From positions 1-64,000 of the forward strand of contig JAKPQM010000023.1 of NCBI GenBank assembly GCA_029546925.1: 64,000 bases of DNA, in the 5' to 3' direction. The position numbers were made by a program, and so were the translations under genes. The notes beneath the pieces were generated by a model, which worked only from the letters and a program-made list of their open reading frames with translations, searched no databases and was not told where the DNA came from. Source of the DNA: Actinomycetes bacterium. GTDB lineage: Bacteria; Actinomycetota; Coriobacteriia; Coriobacteriales; Atopobiaceae. Below are positions 1-9,180 of the stretch, in pieces (the first letter of the stretch is position 1; each line of letters opens with the position of its first letter).

Positions 1-1
1 C

Positions 2-1222
<1,221 letters not shown>

Positions 1223-1250
1223 CAGCGAGGATTAAGAAGGGGGCACCATC

Positions 1251-1778
1251 ATGGGACTGTTCGATAAGCTATTCGGAGGCAAGGGAAAGGCACCCGCCAT
1301 CGAATCTGTGGCGACGGAGACGGCCGAGGGTATCGTGTGCTCACCCGTGGCCGGCATGCCCATAGCCCTTTCCGAGGTACCCGATCCCGTTTTCGGCGGC
1401 GGCATGATGGGCAAGGGCTGCGGCGTCAAGCCAAGCGCAGGCGTCGCCTACGCCCCCGTCACGGGAGAGGTCACGGCAGCCTTCCCCACGGGCCACGCCT
1501 TCGGCATCAAGTCCGACGACGGCATCGAGGTGCTCATCCACATCGGCATGGACACTGTGGGCATGAATGGCAAGGGCTTCGAGATAATCGCAAAGCAGGG
1601 CATGCACGTGAAGGCGGGCGACCCCCTCGGGAAGTTCACCTCGGCGGATATAAAGGCCGCCGGTCTCGATGACACCGTGATCGTGGTCATCACCAATACC
1701 GACGACTACGCAGACGTGGAGCTTACTGCCAAGGATGCTGTTGCCGCAGGTGCCGCGCTCCTCAAGATCACGAAGTAA
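1251..1778 (+). CDS. PTS EIIA component, glucose (Crr) type
   Basis: A 175-residue single-domain EIIA of the glucose/beta-glucoside class that passes phosphate from HPr to a membrane EIIB. The start MGLFDKLFGGK is Crr-like. The two active-site histidines are H82 (TGHAFGI) and H97 (HIGMDTV), with the same 15-residue spacing as E. coli Crr H75/H90. Length matches Crr (169 aa). It lies 28 bp after the GH1 gene and is probably co-transcribed with it. The EIIBC protein at 9181 has no EIIA domain of its own, so this protein is a plausible partner. That partnership is inference; the gene upstream of the window might instead encode the cognate EIIBC. Confidence 0.93.
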   Translation: MGLFDKLFGGKGKAPAIESVATETAEGIVCSPVAGMPIALSEVPDPVFGGGMMGKGCGVKPSAGVAYAPVTGEVTAAFPTGHAFGIKSDDGIEVLIHIGMDTVGMNGKGFEIIAKQGMHVKAGDPLGKFTSADIKAAGLDDTVIVVITNTDDYADVELTAKDAVAAGAALLKITK

Positions 1779-1804
1779 CGCATCTCAGATACGAGAAATG
1801 CATA

Positions 1805-1842
1805 TCCGGTGGAATCCCTCCCGCAGAGGGTGTTCCGCCGGA
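1805..1842. terminator. Imperfect hairpin downstream of EIIA
   Basis: A 10-bp stem (TCCGGTGGAA / TTCCGCCGGA, one G-U pair) encloses a second short GC-rich hairpin. It sits 27 bp after the EIIA stop and immediately beside the leftward phosphatase remnant at 1845. It could terminate both. No clear T-tract follows on the plus strand. Confidence 0.4.
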
Positions 1843-1844
1843 TT

Positions 1845-1970
1845 CTATTCCAGATAGCGGTCACGCAGGGCAGCGAGCGCAGCCTCATCGAGTCCGAACT
1901 CGTCGGCGAAGTACTCCTCCCGTGTGGCGCGTCCATCGGATTTGAGGAGCTCGAACGCAGGAATCTAATC
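1845..1970 (-). pseudogene. Remnant of a second tyrosine phosphatase (C-terminus only)
   Basis: Read leftwards, this stretch encodes the last ~40 residues of a phosphatase-like protein ending in EEYFADEFGLDEAALAALRD and a stop codon, with an in-frame stop just upstream. Bases 1852-1927 match 3981-4056, the 3' end of the intact phosphatase gene, over 76 nt with two mismatches, both silent third-position changes. Outside that block the sequences diverge. It is therefore a paralogue remnant or a recombination scar rather than a simple copy. The catalytic HCSAGKDRTG segment is absent. Confidence 0.75.
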
Positions 1971-2125
1971 ATGGTGAAATGTCCAAGTCGAGGTAACGGT
2001 TTGGGCTAATCGGTCCGAGCTTCTTGAATAGCCGGTCTGACATGGGGTATTATACAGGTAGTCATATACCTACGGTTTATGACACGGCCTGCCTCGGAGC
2101 CCGAAATCCGGGGCATTCGCGTTTC

Positions 2126-2623
2126 TTAGCCCCAGATCCCCGCATTCGTTCCTTGGCCGCGAACACATTGCTCGTAGTAGTCCTTTGTGGCCGGGAATGC
2201 GGTACGGATCTTGTAGACGTCCCCCACCTCGTCAAGCACCACGATATAGTACTGAAACTCGATCTCTATAACTGTGAGGATACGCCGCACACCTGTCTTC
2301 CCGCCCCGTTTGTGGCTCATTCTGCAGACACGCGACTTGAGCTCGCCCTTGAGCACTTTTGAGATGAGAGGGAGCCTAGCAGCTCTCTTCTCAACAAATG
2401 CCGTATCGTGGTCCAGCGCGGTGTCGTACTTGTTCTTGCTACCAGAGACTATGTGATTGAAGCTGAATTCGGTAAAGCCCCGCACGAGCTTGCCGTCGAA
2501 TGCTCTTACCTCCTCATTGCTCAGATTTTCCACGAAGTAGTCCCAGCACTGGTCCAGCTTCTCGTCGTCGCTCTGGCAGCCGGAGAAGTTCAGCAGGCCG
2601 TCCTTGCCAATCGTGTATGCCAT
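2126..2623 (-). CDS. Putative BECR-fold (barnase/EndoU/colicin/RelE-like) nuclease
   Basis: A 165-residue protein starting at MAYTIGKDG, 4 bp after the stop of the DUF3800 gene, so the two are almost certainly co-transcribed. The N-terminal ~50 residues are acidic and unassigned. The C-terminal ~110 residues have a helix with a conserved-looking His (FTEFSFNH), then RLPLISKVL, then three predicted strands (VIEIEFQYYIVVLDE, DVYKIRTAFPA) ending in a TAFP-type motif. That order resembles phage-associated PBECR ribonuclease domains. The family call comes from pattern recognition only. A profile search would be decisive. If it is a nuclease, its partner gene or an unseen antitoxin must restrain it. 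It could instead be a structural phage or islet protein of unknown role. Confidence 0.45.
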   Translation of the reverse strand: MAYTIGKDGLLNFSGCQSDDEKLDQCWDYFVENLSNEEVRAFDGKLVRGFTEFSFNHIVSGSKNKYDTALDHDTAFVEKRAARLPLISKVLKGELKSRVCRMSHKRGGKTGVRRILTVIEIEFQYYIVVLDEVGDVYKIRTAFPATKDYYEQCVRGQGTNAGIWG

Positions 2624-2627
2624 GCTG

Positions 2628-3332
2628 CTACTTCCCGAAGGCGAAAACGTTGAACTTGGGCTCCGACGCCCAAGTCGAGAAGCGCAGGGACGGTCGTCCC
2701 AGCTTATGGGCCAGGTAGTCGCATAGTTCGACCTTGAAGGGGCTGGCATCGGGATATTTGCTGGCATCGGTGTGCGAGTTCCACTCGTACCCCATGCAGC
2801 CAATAAGAAGATCTGCCACCTGCACGAGAGCGCATTCGCGCGACTCCACCTCCTCCATGCAGGCGAGCCTGCAGCCGCTGGGCATGTACCGCTCCGTTTT
2901 CTTGCGCAGGGTGTCGACGCGTCTCTGCCTAGAGTTCTTCTTCTTGTCGAGGTAGACGTGATATGTATTGCCCGCGACGAGCCAATGATAGAGGAGCTGG
3001 TGGTAAGCGACGTAGAAGCCATCCTCATTATCCGAGGACCACAGATCGTCCTTGTTCACCACGACGCATCGGAAGAGAAGGCCGTCGCAGCCGACAAACC
3101 AGTCGATGACGGCTTTGTAAAAGTCGCCCTTATTCCTTGAGGCAGACTTCCAGCCGAATTCACCCCCTATGCCGTACTGGCGCTTGATCTCGTTAAGCTC
3201 GCCAACGATCGAGTACTTCTTGTCGCGCAGGCACTTGACGGCACCTATGACAAGGTAGGGGTCGTTCGGGTTCGAATAGCGGCTCTCGTCGCAGTAGATG
3301 TTGGCATCGTTCGCCATCGATTTGATCACCAT
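2628..3332 (-). CDS. DUF3800 domain protein
   Basis: A 234-residue protein. DUF3800 members carry an N-terminal acidic strand, here NIYCDESRY, and a C-terminal QVADL motif, here ALVQVADLLIG; both are present at the expected ends. The family is thought to have an RNase H-like fold with a D-E...D metal site, and its members often sit in phage, plasmid or defence contexts. The start MVIKSMAN is chosen because the residues before it do not look like protein; a start five codons later (3317) is also possible and has a GGTGAT ribosome-binding sequence. It is followed at 4 bp by a likely nuclease. Lower-quality sequence and phosphatase repeats on both sides suggest a transferred islet. Confidence 0.82.
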   Translation of the reverse strand: MVIKSMANDANIYCDESRYSNPNDPYLVIGAVKCLRDKKYSIVGELNEIKRQYGIGGEFGWKSASRNKGDFYKAVIDWFVGCDGLLFRCVVVNKDDLWSSDNEDGFYVAYHQLLYHWLVAGNTYHVYLDKKKNSRQRRVDTLRKKTERYMPSGCRLACMEEVESRECALVQVADLLIGCMGYEWNSHTDASKYPDASPFKVELCDYLAHKLGRPSLRFSTWASEPKFNVFAFGK

Positions 3333-3558
3333 CCCATGTGCCTGTTCAACAGGAGAAAAGTATACCAGCGAAGAGGGGTTTGCGAATGATACACCGCCAA
3401 CATGTTGAAGAGTGCGTAAGGTCAGCCTATGAAGGGATACCGTTCGGCTGCGCAGTCCTGAGTCCGCGTGTCCGAGCCTTGGCGGTCTTCTCGTTCCCGC
3501 CGAACCGCTTGGCACGACACTCCCATGCGTTCATCGTCACGCTCACTTCGGCCATGTT

Positions 3559-3874
3559 CTCGGACGGCGAACGTCAGAGACCGGCTTTGCTAAAGGCTCT
3601 TCTACGAAATCCCGGCCTGCTGTTGCTTAATGAGTCGGCATCGAATCTTGACGGAACTAATGAGAGGCTGGCACAGAATCTCATTGACCGTTGCGCTCCC
3701 CAGAGCGCACGTATGATCGTGGCACACCATCTGCCCACCGTTGTGGATGCGGATGATATTCTGGCTATTGAGGGCGGAAGGACGGTTGGAGAAGGTACTT
3801 ATTCCCAGCTGCTGGAGACATCGCCTACCTATCGTGAGCCTGCTCGCATGCAGCTAACCGTCTCGAATAGATAA
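3559..3874 (+). pseudogene. Decayed ABC transporter ATP-binding fragment
   Basis: Only the C-terminal third of an ABC exporter-type ATPase domain remains. The signature loop reads FSDGERQR instead of LSGGQRQR, Walker B reads LLLLNE with Asn for the Asp, and the H-loop region reads VAHHL. The Walker A half is missing. The in-frame sequence from 3338 to about 3558 does not resemble an ABC protein. These changes at essential residues indicate a dead gene. It lies head-to-head with the DUF3800 gene in the same islet. Confidence 0.75.
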
Positions 3875-3973
3875 TCCCTCTCGAAGACCCGACCTATCCA
3901 GAGGGTCGAAGATGTCCGCTCCCGTCATCCCGCACTCTTAGACAGCACGCATTGTATCCGGCGGGGACATGCG

Positions 3974-4750
3974 TTATGTGAGATAGCGGTCACGCAGGGC
4001 AGCGAGCGCAGCCTCATCGAGCCCGAACTCGTCGGCGAAGTACTCCTCCCGCGTGGAGCACCTCTCGTCCATGGATGCGAACACGGCGAGAAGATCCTGC
4101 TCGTCCACACCGTTCGCCCGCTCCCACAGTCCTATGCTGTCGATGAAGTCGGGCAGCGGGGAGGGCGGGTTCTCGATGAGCTCTGCACGGTAGGCATTGG
4201 TGAGGAGGAACTCCTCCATGATGGCGTCATCGGGTACGCCGAGAAGCGTGAGGATGAGAGCCGCTGCCACGCCGGTACGGTCCTTGCCCGCGCTGCAATG
4301 GAAGTAGAGCGGTGCTTTTCCTGCGATGAGGCAATCGATGAGCGCATGCACTGCCGGGTTACCGTGCGCCATCGATATGTAGAGCGCCCTCATGATCTCT
4401 ATCGGGTCGTTATTCATCGCCAAGAAGTTCGCAACAGCGGTGGGCGAGAAGCCCATTTCGCTGCCGGCGGCATCGTACATGCCGGCGATGCGATGGTATT
4501 CCGCTCCTTCGGGTACGTAGTCTTCCTGCCCGTCCGTCTCGGTCTTTGCCCGGAGATCGAAGATGCAGCGCAGGCCGAACCCATCGACGATGCTGCTCTG
4601 CTCGGTGCCGAGCCCGGTCAGCGCAGAGCCTCGATACAGCAGGCCATGGCGGATGCACCGGCCGTCCGCAGACTCGATGCCGCCCAGCTCGCGTACGTTC
4701 ATCAACAGGGGAAGTCCGGTGATATAGCCGGATGTTGCTGCAAGATCCAT
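3974..4750 (-). CDS. Tyrosine/serine protein phosphatase (Y_phosphatase3 family)
   Basis: A 258-residue cytoplasmic phosphatase. The Cys-based P-loop FHCSAGKDRTG has the nucleophile at C152 and the Arg at position 158. The N-terminal NVRELGG and YRGSAL motifs are typical of the IphP/PtpB-like family. It acts on phosphotyrosine, phosphoserine or phosphoinositides in relatives; the substrate here is unknown. The start at 4750 has AAAGGAT 8 nt upstream; the longer upstream reading frame has no family similarity. It lies 40 bp downstream of the alpha/beta hydrolase on the same strand and is likely in its operon. Its 3' end is duplicated at 1852-1927. Confidence 0.92.
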   Translation of the reverse strand: MDLAATSGYITGLPLLMNVRELGGIESADGRCIRHGLLYRGSALTGLGTEQSSIVDGFGLRCIFDLRAKTETDGQEDYVPEGAEYHRIAGMYDAAGSEMGFSPTAVANFLAMNNDPIEIMRALYISMAHGNPAVHALIDCLIAGKAPLYFHCSAGKDRTGVAAALILTLLGVPDDAIMEEFLLTNAYRAELIENPPSPLPDFIDSIGLWERANGVDEQDLLAVFASMDERCSTREEYFADEFGLDEAALAALRDRYLT

Positions 4751-4790
4751 GGGTGCTATCCTTTCGCGGGACAGGTTTCGAACCCTCTGC

Positions 4791-5681
4791 CTATCTTTCT
4801 CCAAGCGACATCCACGTATGGGCGAGCGCCGGCCAGACGGCTGCCTCGGGATTGAGGTGGGTCTCGTCTGCAGCGCTCGTCTCATCGCAGAGCGCCTGTC
4901 CATGCGGTCCGCGCTCGAAGAGATGGAGCTCGCAGGGAACACCGGCGGTAAGAAGAGCCGACGCAAAATCGAGCGTCTCTTGGGGACTCACAAGCTCGTC
5001 TTCTGCCGTATGCCAGATAAAGCTGCGGGGCATGTCCGGCCGCACATGGTGGGCAAGGCGCATGGCTTCGAACTGCTCCTCGCTCGGCTCATCCGTGCCG
5101 AAGAATGCACGTCTCAAGATATGCGCGAATCCCTCTCCGTCTTCGGACATCTTGAGCACCCCGTCAGCCGAGAGCATGGGATAGCAGAGCACGAGGCCGT
5201 CGGGACGCGCCGTTTTCGCATCGGTGCCTGCGCGGGCGAGCAGCTCCTCGTCGTCGAAGCGTTCTGCCAAGGAGCAGGCGAGATGTGCTCCTGCCGAGAA
5301 ACCCAGCAGGTAGACACGCCTCGCATCGATGCAAAGCTCGTCGGCGTGAGCGCGTACCCAGGCCATCGCCTGCATAGCGTCCACAACGGGCTCCGGCCAA
5401 GGAGCGTTCTCATTGAAGCGCACGTCGCTTGGGTTGCTTGGCTTCCTATGGTCGGCGATGTAGGTGGGGTAGCGCAGGATGAAGGACTGGTACCCCATGC
5501 CGAGGAAGCGTGCCGCCACCGGCTCCGCCTCCCGCGGCGCGTGGGTGAGATAGGCTCCTCCGGGGCAGATGATGATCGCAGGGCGTTGCTTGGTCTTTCC
5601 CGTCGAGATCTCGGGGTCGAGGGCAAACACATCGAGGCAGCTCGTGCCGTCATCGCGCAGTTCTATCCTTTCGCAGCGCAT
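4791..5681 (-). CDS. Alpha/beta hydrolase, acetyl-esterase (Aes/BD-FAE-like)
   Basis: A 296-residue serine esterase without signal peptide, so cytoplasmic. The oxyanion region is CPGGAYLTHAPRE, the nucleophile elbow GFSAGAH, the acid HTAEDELV and the catalytic His in RGPHGQAL. The order and length fit the BD-FAE/xylan acetyl-esterase group that removes acetyl groups from imported oligosaccharides. The start at 5681 follows a strong AAGGAGAAGGG site. It lies just after the AraC regulator stop (5702), on the same strand, and before the phosphatase. The neighbouring rhamnosidase and PTS suggest that the substrate is an acylated plant glycoside, but this is inference. Confidence 0.88.
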   Translation of the reverse strand: MRCERIELRDDGTSCLDVFALDPEISTGKTKQRPAIIICPGGAYLTHAPREAEPVAARFLGMGYQSFILRYPTYIADHRKPSNPSDVRFNENAPWPEPVVDAMQAMAWVRAHADELCIDARRVYLLGFSAGAHLACSLAERFDDEELLARAGTDAKTARPDGLVLCYPMLSADGVLKMSEDGEGFAHILRRAFFGTDEPSEEQFEAMRLAHHVRPDMPRSFIWHTAEDELVSPQETLDFASALLTAGVPCELHLFERGPHGQALCDETSAADETHLNPEAAVWPALAHTWMSLGER

Positions 5682-5701
5682 CCCTTCTCCTTTCCGGCAA
5701 T

Positions 5702-6682
5702 TCATGCCCTTTGATTGCGGTAATCCTGCGGAGTGCACCCCGTATACGCACGGAAGCGCTGATAGAAGCTCGTGAGGTTCGCAAGCCCCACCTCTTCGGC
5801 GATCTCGTAGATGGGTTGCGTTGTTCCACGCAGGAGCACGGCGGCGCGGCGCATGCGCTCCAGATTCACGAGCTGTTTGAAGGTCGATCCGGTTGCTTTG
5901 CGCACGAATTTGGAGAGATGCGTGCGCTCGTAACCCAGATCCGCCGCCATGCTCTGCAGATTGCCTTCACGGTAGTGCTGCGAGATGTACTGGCGTACCG
6001 TGCCGATAAGCTCGGCACGCTCCCAGGCAACATCATCGAGCTGTCCCTTGGGTTCATAGCTGCGCAGCAGGTGGGTGAGAAGCGCTGCGAGGAAGAAGTC
6101 CACGAGGTAGGGGCTCGTCATGTCTGGCTCCAAGTGCTCGCAGAGGATGCGGTCGATGCAGGTGCGCACAAGCTCGTCATCGGCGGTGGGATAGACGCGC
6201 CATCCCTCATGGGCGCTGCTGGGCGTCATGAGCTCTGTGGCAAAGGGCGAGGCGAGATCCGCCATGCCATCGAGAAGACGCCCCTCGAAGAATTCCTCTG
6301 CAAGGATGAGGTTGACGACGAGATCATCGGGCCCCGTGGGTTCCACGCTATGGGGAACGTGACGGTCCATCACGATGCAGCTCCCCGTATCGAGCACCAC
6401 CGGGCTTCCGTCCACGCCCATCCGAAAGCTTCCGCTGTAGCAGTAGGTGATGAGGACGTATGAGTAGATATGCTCCGGGATGGCAGGCGACTCCCTCTCA
6501 TGGAAGCTGATGACGTGGCGCCGATCTCCGAACTCGCGTCCCTGTCCGAAGAGGAAGACCTCTCTGCCGTGATACTCGATGGTGGAGTAGAGCTCGCGGA
6601 AGTGCTCAAGCACCTTGGCTTGGCTGTGCCCGTGCGGAGCGGATGCTGCGTGCAGAGCTTGGGGAAGGGAAGCCAAGTCCAT
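5702..6682 (-). CDS. AraC-family transcriptional regulator
   Basis: A 326-residue activator with an N-terminal cupin-like ligand-binding half (residues ~50-170, with SFRMGVDGSPV and the HVPHSVEP motif) and a C-terminal double HTH domain (last ~100 residues; GLANLTSFYQRFRAYTGCTP is the second helix pair with the typical AraC ending). AGGAGAA precedes the start. It is divergent from the GH78 rhamnosidase gene with 119 bp between starts, and heads a leftward operon with the esterase and phosphatase. It most likely controls the rhamnosidase/PTS genes. A shared motif in two promoters (see 6735 and 9083) is a candidate binding site. Confidence 0.92.
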   Translation of the reverse strand: MDLASLPQALHAASAPHGHSQAKVLEHFRELYSTIEYHGREVFLFGQGREFGDRRHVISFHERESPAIPEHIYSYVLITYCYSGSFRMGVDGSPVVLDTGSCIVMDRHVPHSVEPTGPDDLVVNLILAEEFFEGRLLDGMADLASPFATELMTPSSAHEGWRVYPTADDELVRTCIDRILCEHLEPDMTSPYLVDFFLAALLTHLLRSYEPKGQLDDVAWERAELIGTVRQYISQHYREGNLQSMAADLGYERTHLSKFVRKATGSTFKQLVNLERMRRAAVLLRGTTQPIYEIAEEVGLANLTSFYQRFRAYTGCTPQDYRNQRA

Positions 6683-6790
6683 ATCATTCTCCTAGGAAGA
6701 GAAGTTCACAGAATCATATCTTATTGTACATATTTTAATATTGTCTGAGATAAATGGGCTATTTAATAATTACTCTAGAGAACAATTACA
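6683..6790. promoter_or_regulatory. Divergent AraC/rhamnosidase control region
   Basis: An AT-rich stretch that stands out from the 60% GC background and separates the two divergent starts. It contains TATTGT twice (6722-6727 and 6739-6744) and the 11-mer TTAATATTGTC at 6735-6745. The same 11-mer recurs upstream of the PTS EIIBC gene. No confident -35/-10 pair can be fixed. Confidence 0.5.
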
Positions 6791-6801
6791 GAGGAGGATA
6801 T

Positions 6802-9027
6802 ATGATGGGCATCCTTTCGCGCGCACAGTGGATATCGGGTCCTGACTACGATTATGGGCCGGACGATGCGCTCTATTATGAGGATCGTCGCAACCATGTG
6901 CTCTCGCGCATATTCTCGCTTGACACATGCGCCTCCGCCGTGCTCCATATCGCTGTCCTCGGCTATGCGAACGTACGCGTGAACGGATGTGCGCTGGGTA
7001 ACGTGGAACTTCTCGGCGACTGGACGAATTACGCCAAGCTCGTGACCTATCGCAGCTTCGATGTGACGGGGCTCGTGCACCGGGGGGAGAACGAGATCAC
7101 CATCGAGCTCGGCAACGGCTGGTACAACCCGGCGCCGCTCACGCTTTTCGGCAAATACAATCTGCGCGAGCGCTTGGCCGAAGTGGGCACGCCCGCCGTG
7201 CTTGCTGTGCTCGAAGTGGACAAGGAACAGGCGCTCGTCTCGGATGGGAGCTGGTCGTGCCGCGAGGGGCAGCTGCTCTTCAACAATATCTACCTCGGCG
7301 AGAGGCGCGACCTCTCGAGCGAGGGGGGAGCCTCGCTTCCCGTGCGCGCATGGGAGAACGAGCGTGTGCTCGAGCCCGCGGCCGTCGAGCCGTGCTGCCG
7401 TTTCGAGCCTATCGAGGGAACGGATATTCGCGAGCTTTCCGAGGACTCGATCCTCGTCGACTTCCATGTGCTCGAGACGGGCATGATCGATTTCGACTTC
7501 ATGGCGCATGCGGGCGCTGAGGTGCGTATCAGCTATGCGGAGGAGCTCGGTCCGGACGGACTTCCCTCCCATGAGTCGAGCTATGCGGGTCTGGTGGGCA
7601 TGACGGTGCCCGAGGGATTCCGCATTCCCGGCGGTCCGGGCGCCCCAGAGCTTGCCGTGCAGCGGGATTGCATCATCTGTGCCGAGGGTAGGAATCGGTT
7701 CGCCAATGTCTTCACGCTGCATTCCTGCCGCTATGCCCTGATCGAAGGCGTCGATCGCAGCCAGCTCGAGCACACTGCGCTCGTTCCCGTGCATACCGAC
7801 CTGTCCGCAACCGGAACGGTGAGCACAGGTGACGGCTTCTACGACAGCCTCGTTGATGCGGCGCTGCGCACCAAGCTCAACAACGTCCATGGCCTTTGGG
7901 AGGATTGCGCCCGCGAGCGCCTCGGCTATGGCGGCGACATGATAGCGCTCGCCGCGTCGAACTTCATGGCCTTCGACTGCGAGGGTCTTGCACGGAAAAC
8001 GGCCCGCGATTTCCGCAACGACCAGACCGAAGCCGGAGGCGTGCCCGAGACGGCCCCCTTCGTGGGTATCGGCTCCAACGGGACCGCCTATGGTGAGGGC
8101 CCGCTCTTGTGGCAGCTCGCTTACCCGCATGTCGTTCTGCGCGCCTACCAGTTCTACGGCGCGCGCGATCTGGTTGAGGAGGAGTGGCCCTACGTCAAGC
8201 GTCTTGTCGACTACCTGCTCGGTTGGGATCCGGAAGAGCTTGCCGTCCACTGTCTCGGCGACCACGGCTCGGTGCTCACCAAGGAGAGCTTCAAGAGCGG
8301 GACGCCCGACAAGGAATTCGTGGGCTGGTGTACCGTCGCGCGTTTCGCCCGTGTCGGGCTGCGTTTCGAGGAGATCCTCGGCCTTCCCGATTCCGGGTAT
8401 GCTGCGCGCTTCGAGGAGCTGCGGGCAGAGATCATCCGCCGCTTCGCACATGAAGATGGAAGTTTTGGCGACGGTACGCAGACGGGCATCGCCTTCGCGG
8501 CAGACCTCGGTCTTGCAGATGAGGCGGATCTCGCCGATGCCCTAGCCGAGAAGATCGGGGAGCAGGACGGTATTCTTGCCACGGGTATCTTCGGGACGAC
8601 GATCGCCTTCGATCTCTTACATCGCCACGGACACTCCGACGTCATCGAGACCTGGCTTGCCCGCGAGGAGGCCCCCAGCTTCAAGGCGATGCTCTCAAGC
8701 GGTAACCGTGCGCTCGCCGAGCAGTTCGAGACGAAGTTATCCTCGTACAATCACGCGATGTTCTCGAGTTACCTGCAGTGGTTCTACCAGGGATTGGGAG
8801 GCATCCGCATTGCGGACGATGCTGTGGGTGCGGACAAGATCGAACTGCGCCCCCACTTCAGCGCGCTGACCGATGCCGTCTCGTGCTCGCTCTCAACGCG
8901 CGAGGGAGAGGTTTCAACCCGCTGGAGCCGTGCGGAGGACGGATCCTTGAGCTTCTCGTACAGAGCTCCTGTCGGCATCGAGGTGCGCCTGCAGGTGCCG
9001 GAAGGCGTCGAGGTGTGGGAACTTTAG
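6802..9027 (+). CDS. Alpha-L-rhamnosidase, GH78, intracellular
   Basis: A 741-residue GH78 enzyme that releases terminal alpha-L-rhamnose. The N-terminal beta-sandwich domains (residues ~40-310; WTNYAKLVTYRSFDVT, NGWYNPAP) are followed by an (alpha/alpha)6 barrel. The barrel contains EDCARERLGYGGD, with the general-acid Glu at E372 and the substrate Asp at D368, and ends with a C-terminal beta domain. No signal peptide is seen, so it acts in the cytoplasm on imported rhamnosides. The start at 6802 has a GAGGAGG site 5 nt upstream; an upstream in-frame ATG at 6754 lacks one. A PTS transporter follows 154 bp downstream. Confidence 0.93.
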   Translation: MMGILSRAQWISGPDYDYGPDDALYYEDRRNHVLSRIFSLDTCASAVLHIAVLGYANVRVNGCALGNVELLGDWTNYAKLVTYRSFDVTGLVHRGENEITIELGNGWYNPAPLTLFGKYNLRERLAEVGTPAVLAVLEVDKEQALVSDGSWSCREGQLLFNNIYLGERRDLSSEGGASLPVRAWENERVLEPAAVEPCCRFEPIEGTDIRELSEDSILVDFHVLETGMIDFDFMAHAGAEVRISYAEELGPDGLPSHESSYAGLVGMTVPEGFRIPGGPGAPELAVQRDCIICAEGRNRFANVFTLHSCRYALIEGVDRSQLEHTALVPVHTDLSATGTVSTGDGFYDSLVDAALRTKLNNVHGLWEDCARERLGYGGDMIALAASNFMAFDCEGLARKTARDFRNDQTEAGGVPETAPFVGIGSNGTAYGEGPLLWQLAYPHVVLRAYQFYGARDLVEEEWPYVKRLVDYLLGWDPEELAVHCLGDHGSVLTKESFKSGTPDKEFVGWCTVARFARVGLRFEEILGLPDSGYAARFEELRAEIIRRFAHEDGSFGDGTQTGIAFAADLGLADEADLADALAEKIGEQDGILATGIFGTTIAFDLLHRHGHSDVIETWLAREEAPSFKAMLSSGNRALAEQFETKLSSYNHAMFSSYLQWFYQGLGGIRIADDAVGADKIELRPHFSALTDAVSCSLSTREGEVSTRWSRAEDGSLSFSYRAPVGIEVRLQVPEGVEVWEL

Positions 9028-9082
9028 AAAAATCACCCATTTCTTCCAAGGGCGCAATACTTCATAGCCTATACGACACAAA

Positions 9083-9093
9083 TTAATATTGTC
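9083..9093. promoter_or_regulatory. Motif TTAATATTGTC upstream of PTS EIIBC
   Basis: This 11-mer is identical to 6735-6745 upstream of the rhamnosidase gene. It lies 88 bp before the EIIBC start in an otherwise AT-rich leader (9040-9125). A common operator for the AraC protein at 5702 is the simplest explanation; this is not proven. Confidence 0.4.
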
Positions 9094-9180
9094 GCAGGTA
9101 TCAATAAGAAAATATAGTTACTTTGACAAGCGGGATACTCCGCAGCAACAAGCAGGGCACAAGAAACGAGAGGGGAAGAC

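Noticed and set aside
3338-3558. N-terminal part of the 178-codon frame as a functional ABC protein
   Set aside because: Only the part from about 3559 resembles an ABC ATPase, and its key residues are mutated; the upstream part is antisense to the DUF3800 leader and has no similarity.
6775-8451. A 558-codon minus-strand frame
   Set aside because: It is antisense to the GH78 gene and has no ribosome-binding site or recognisable domain; such frames are common opposite high-GC genes.
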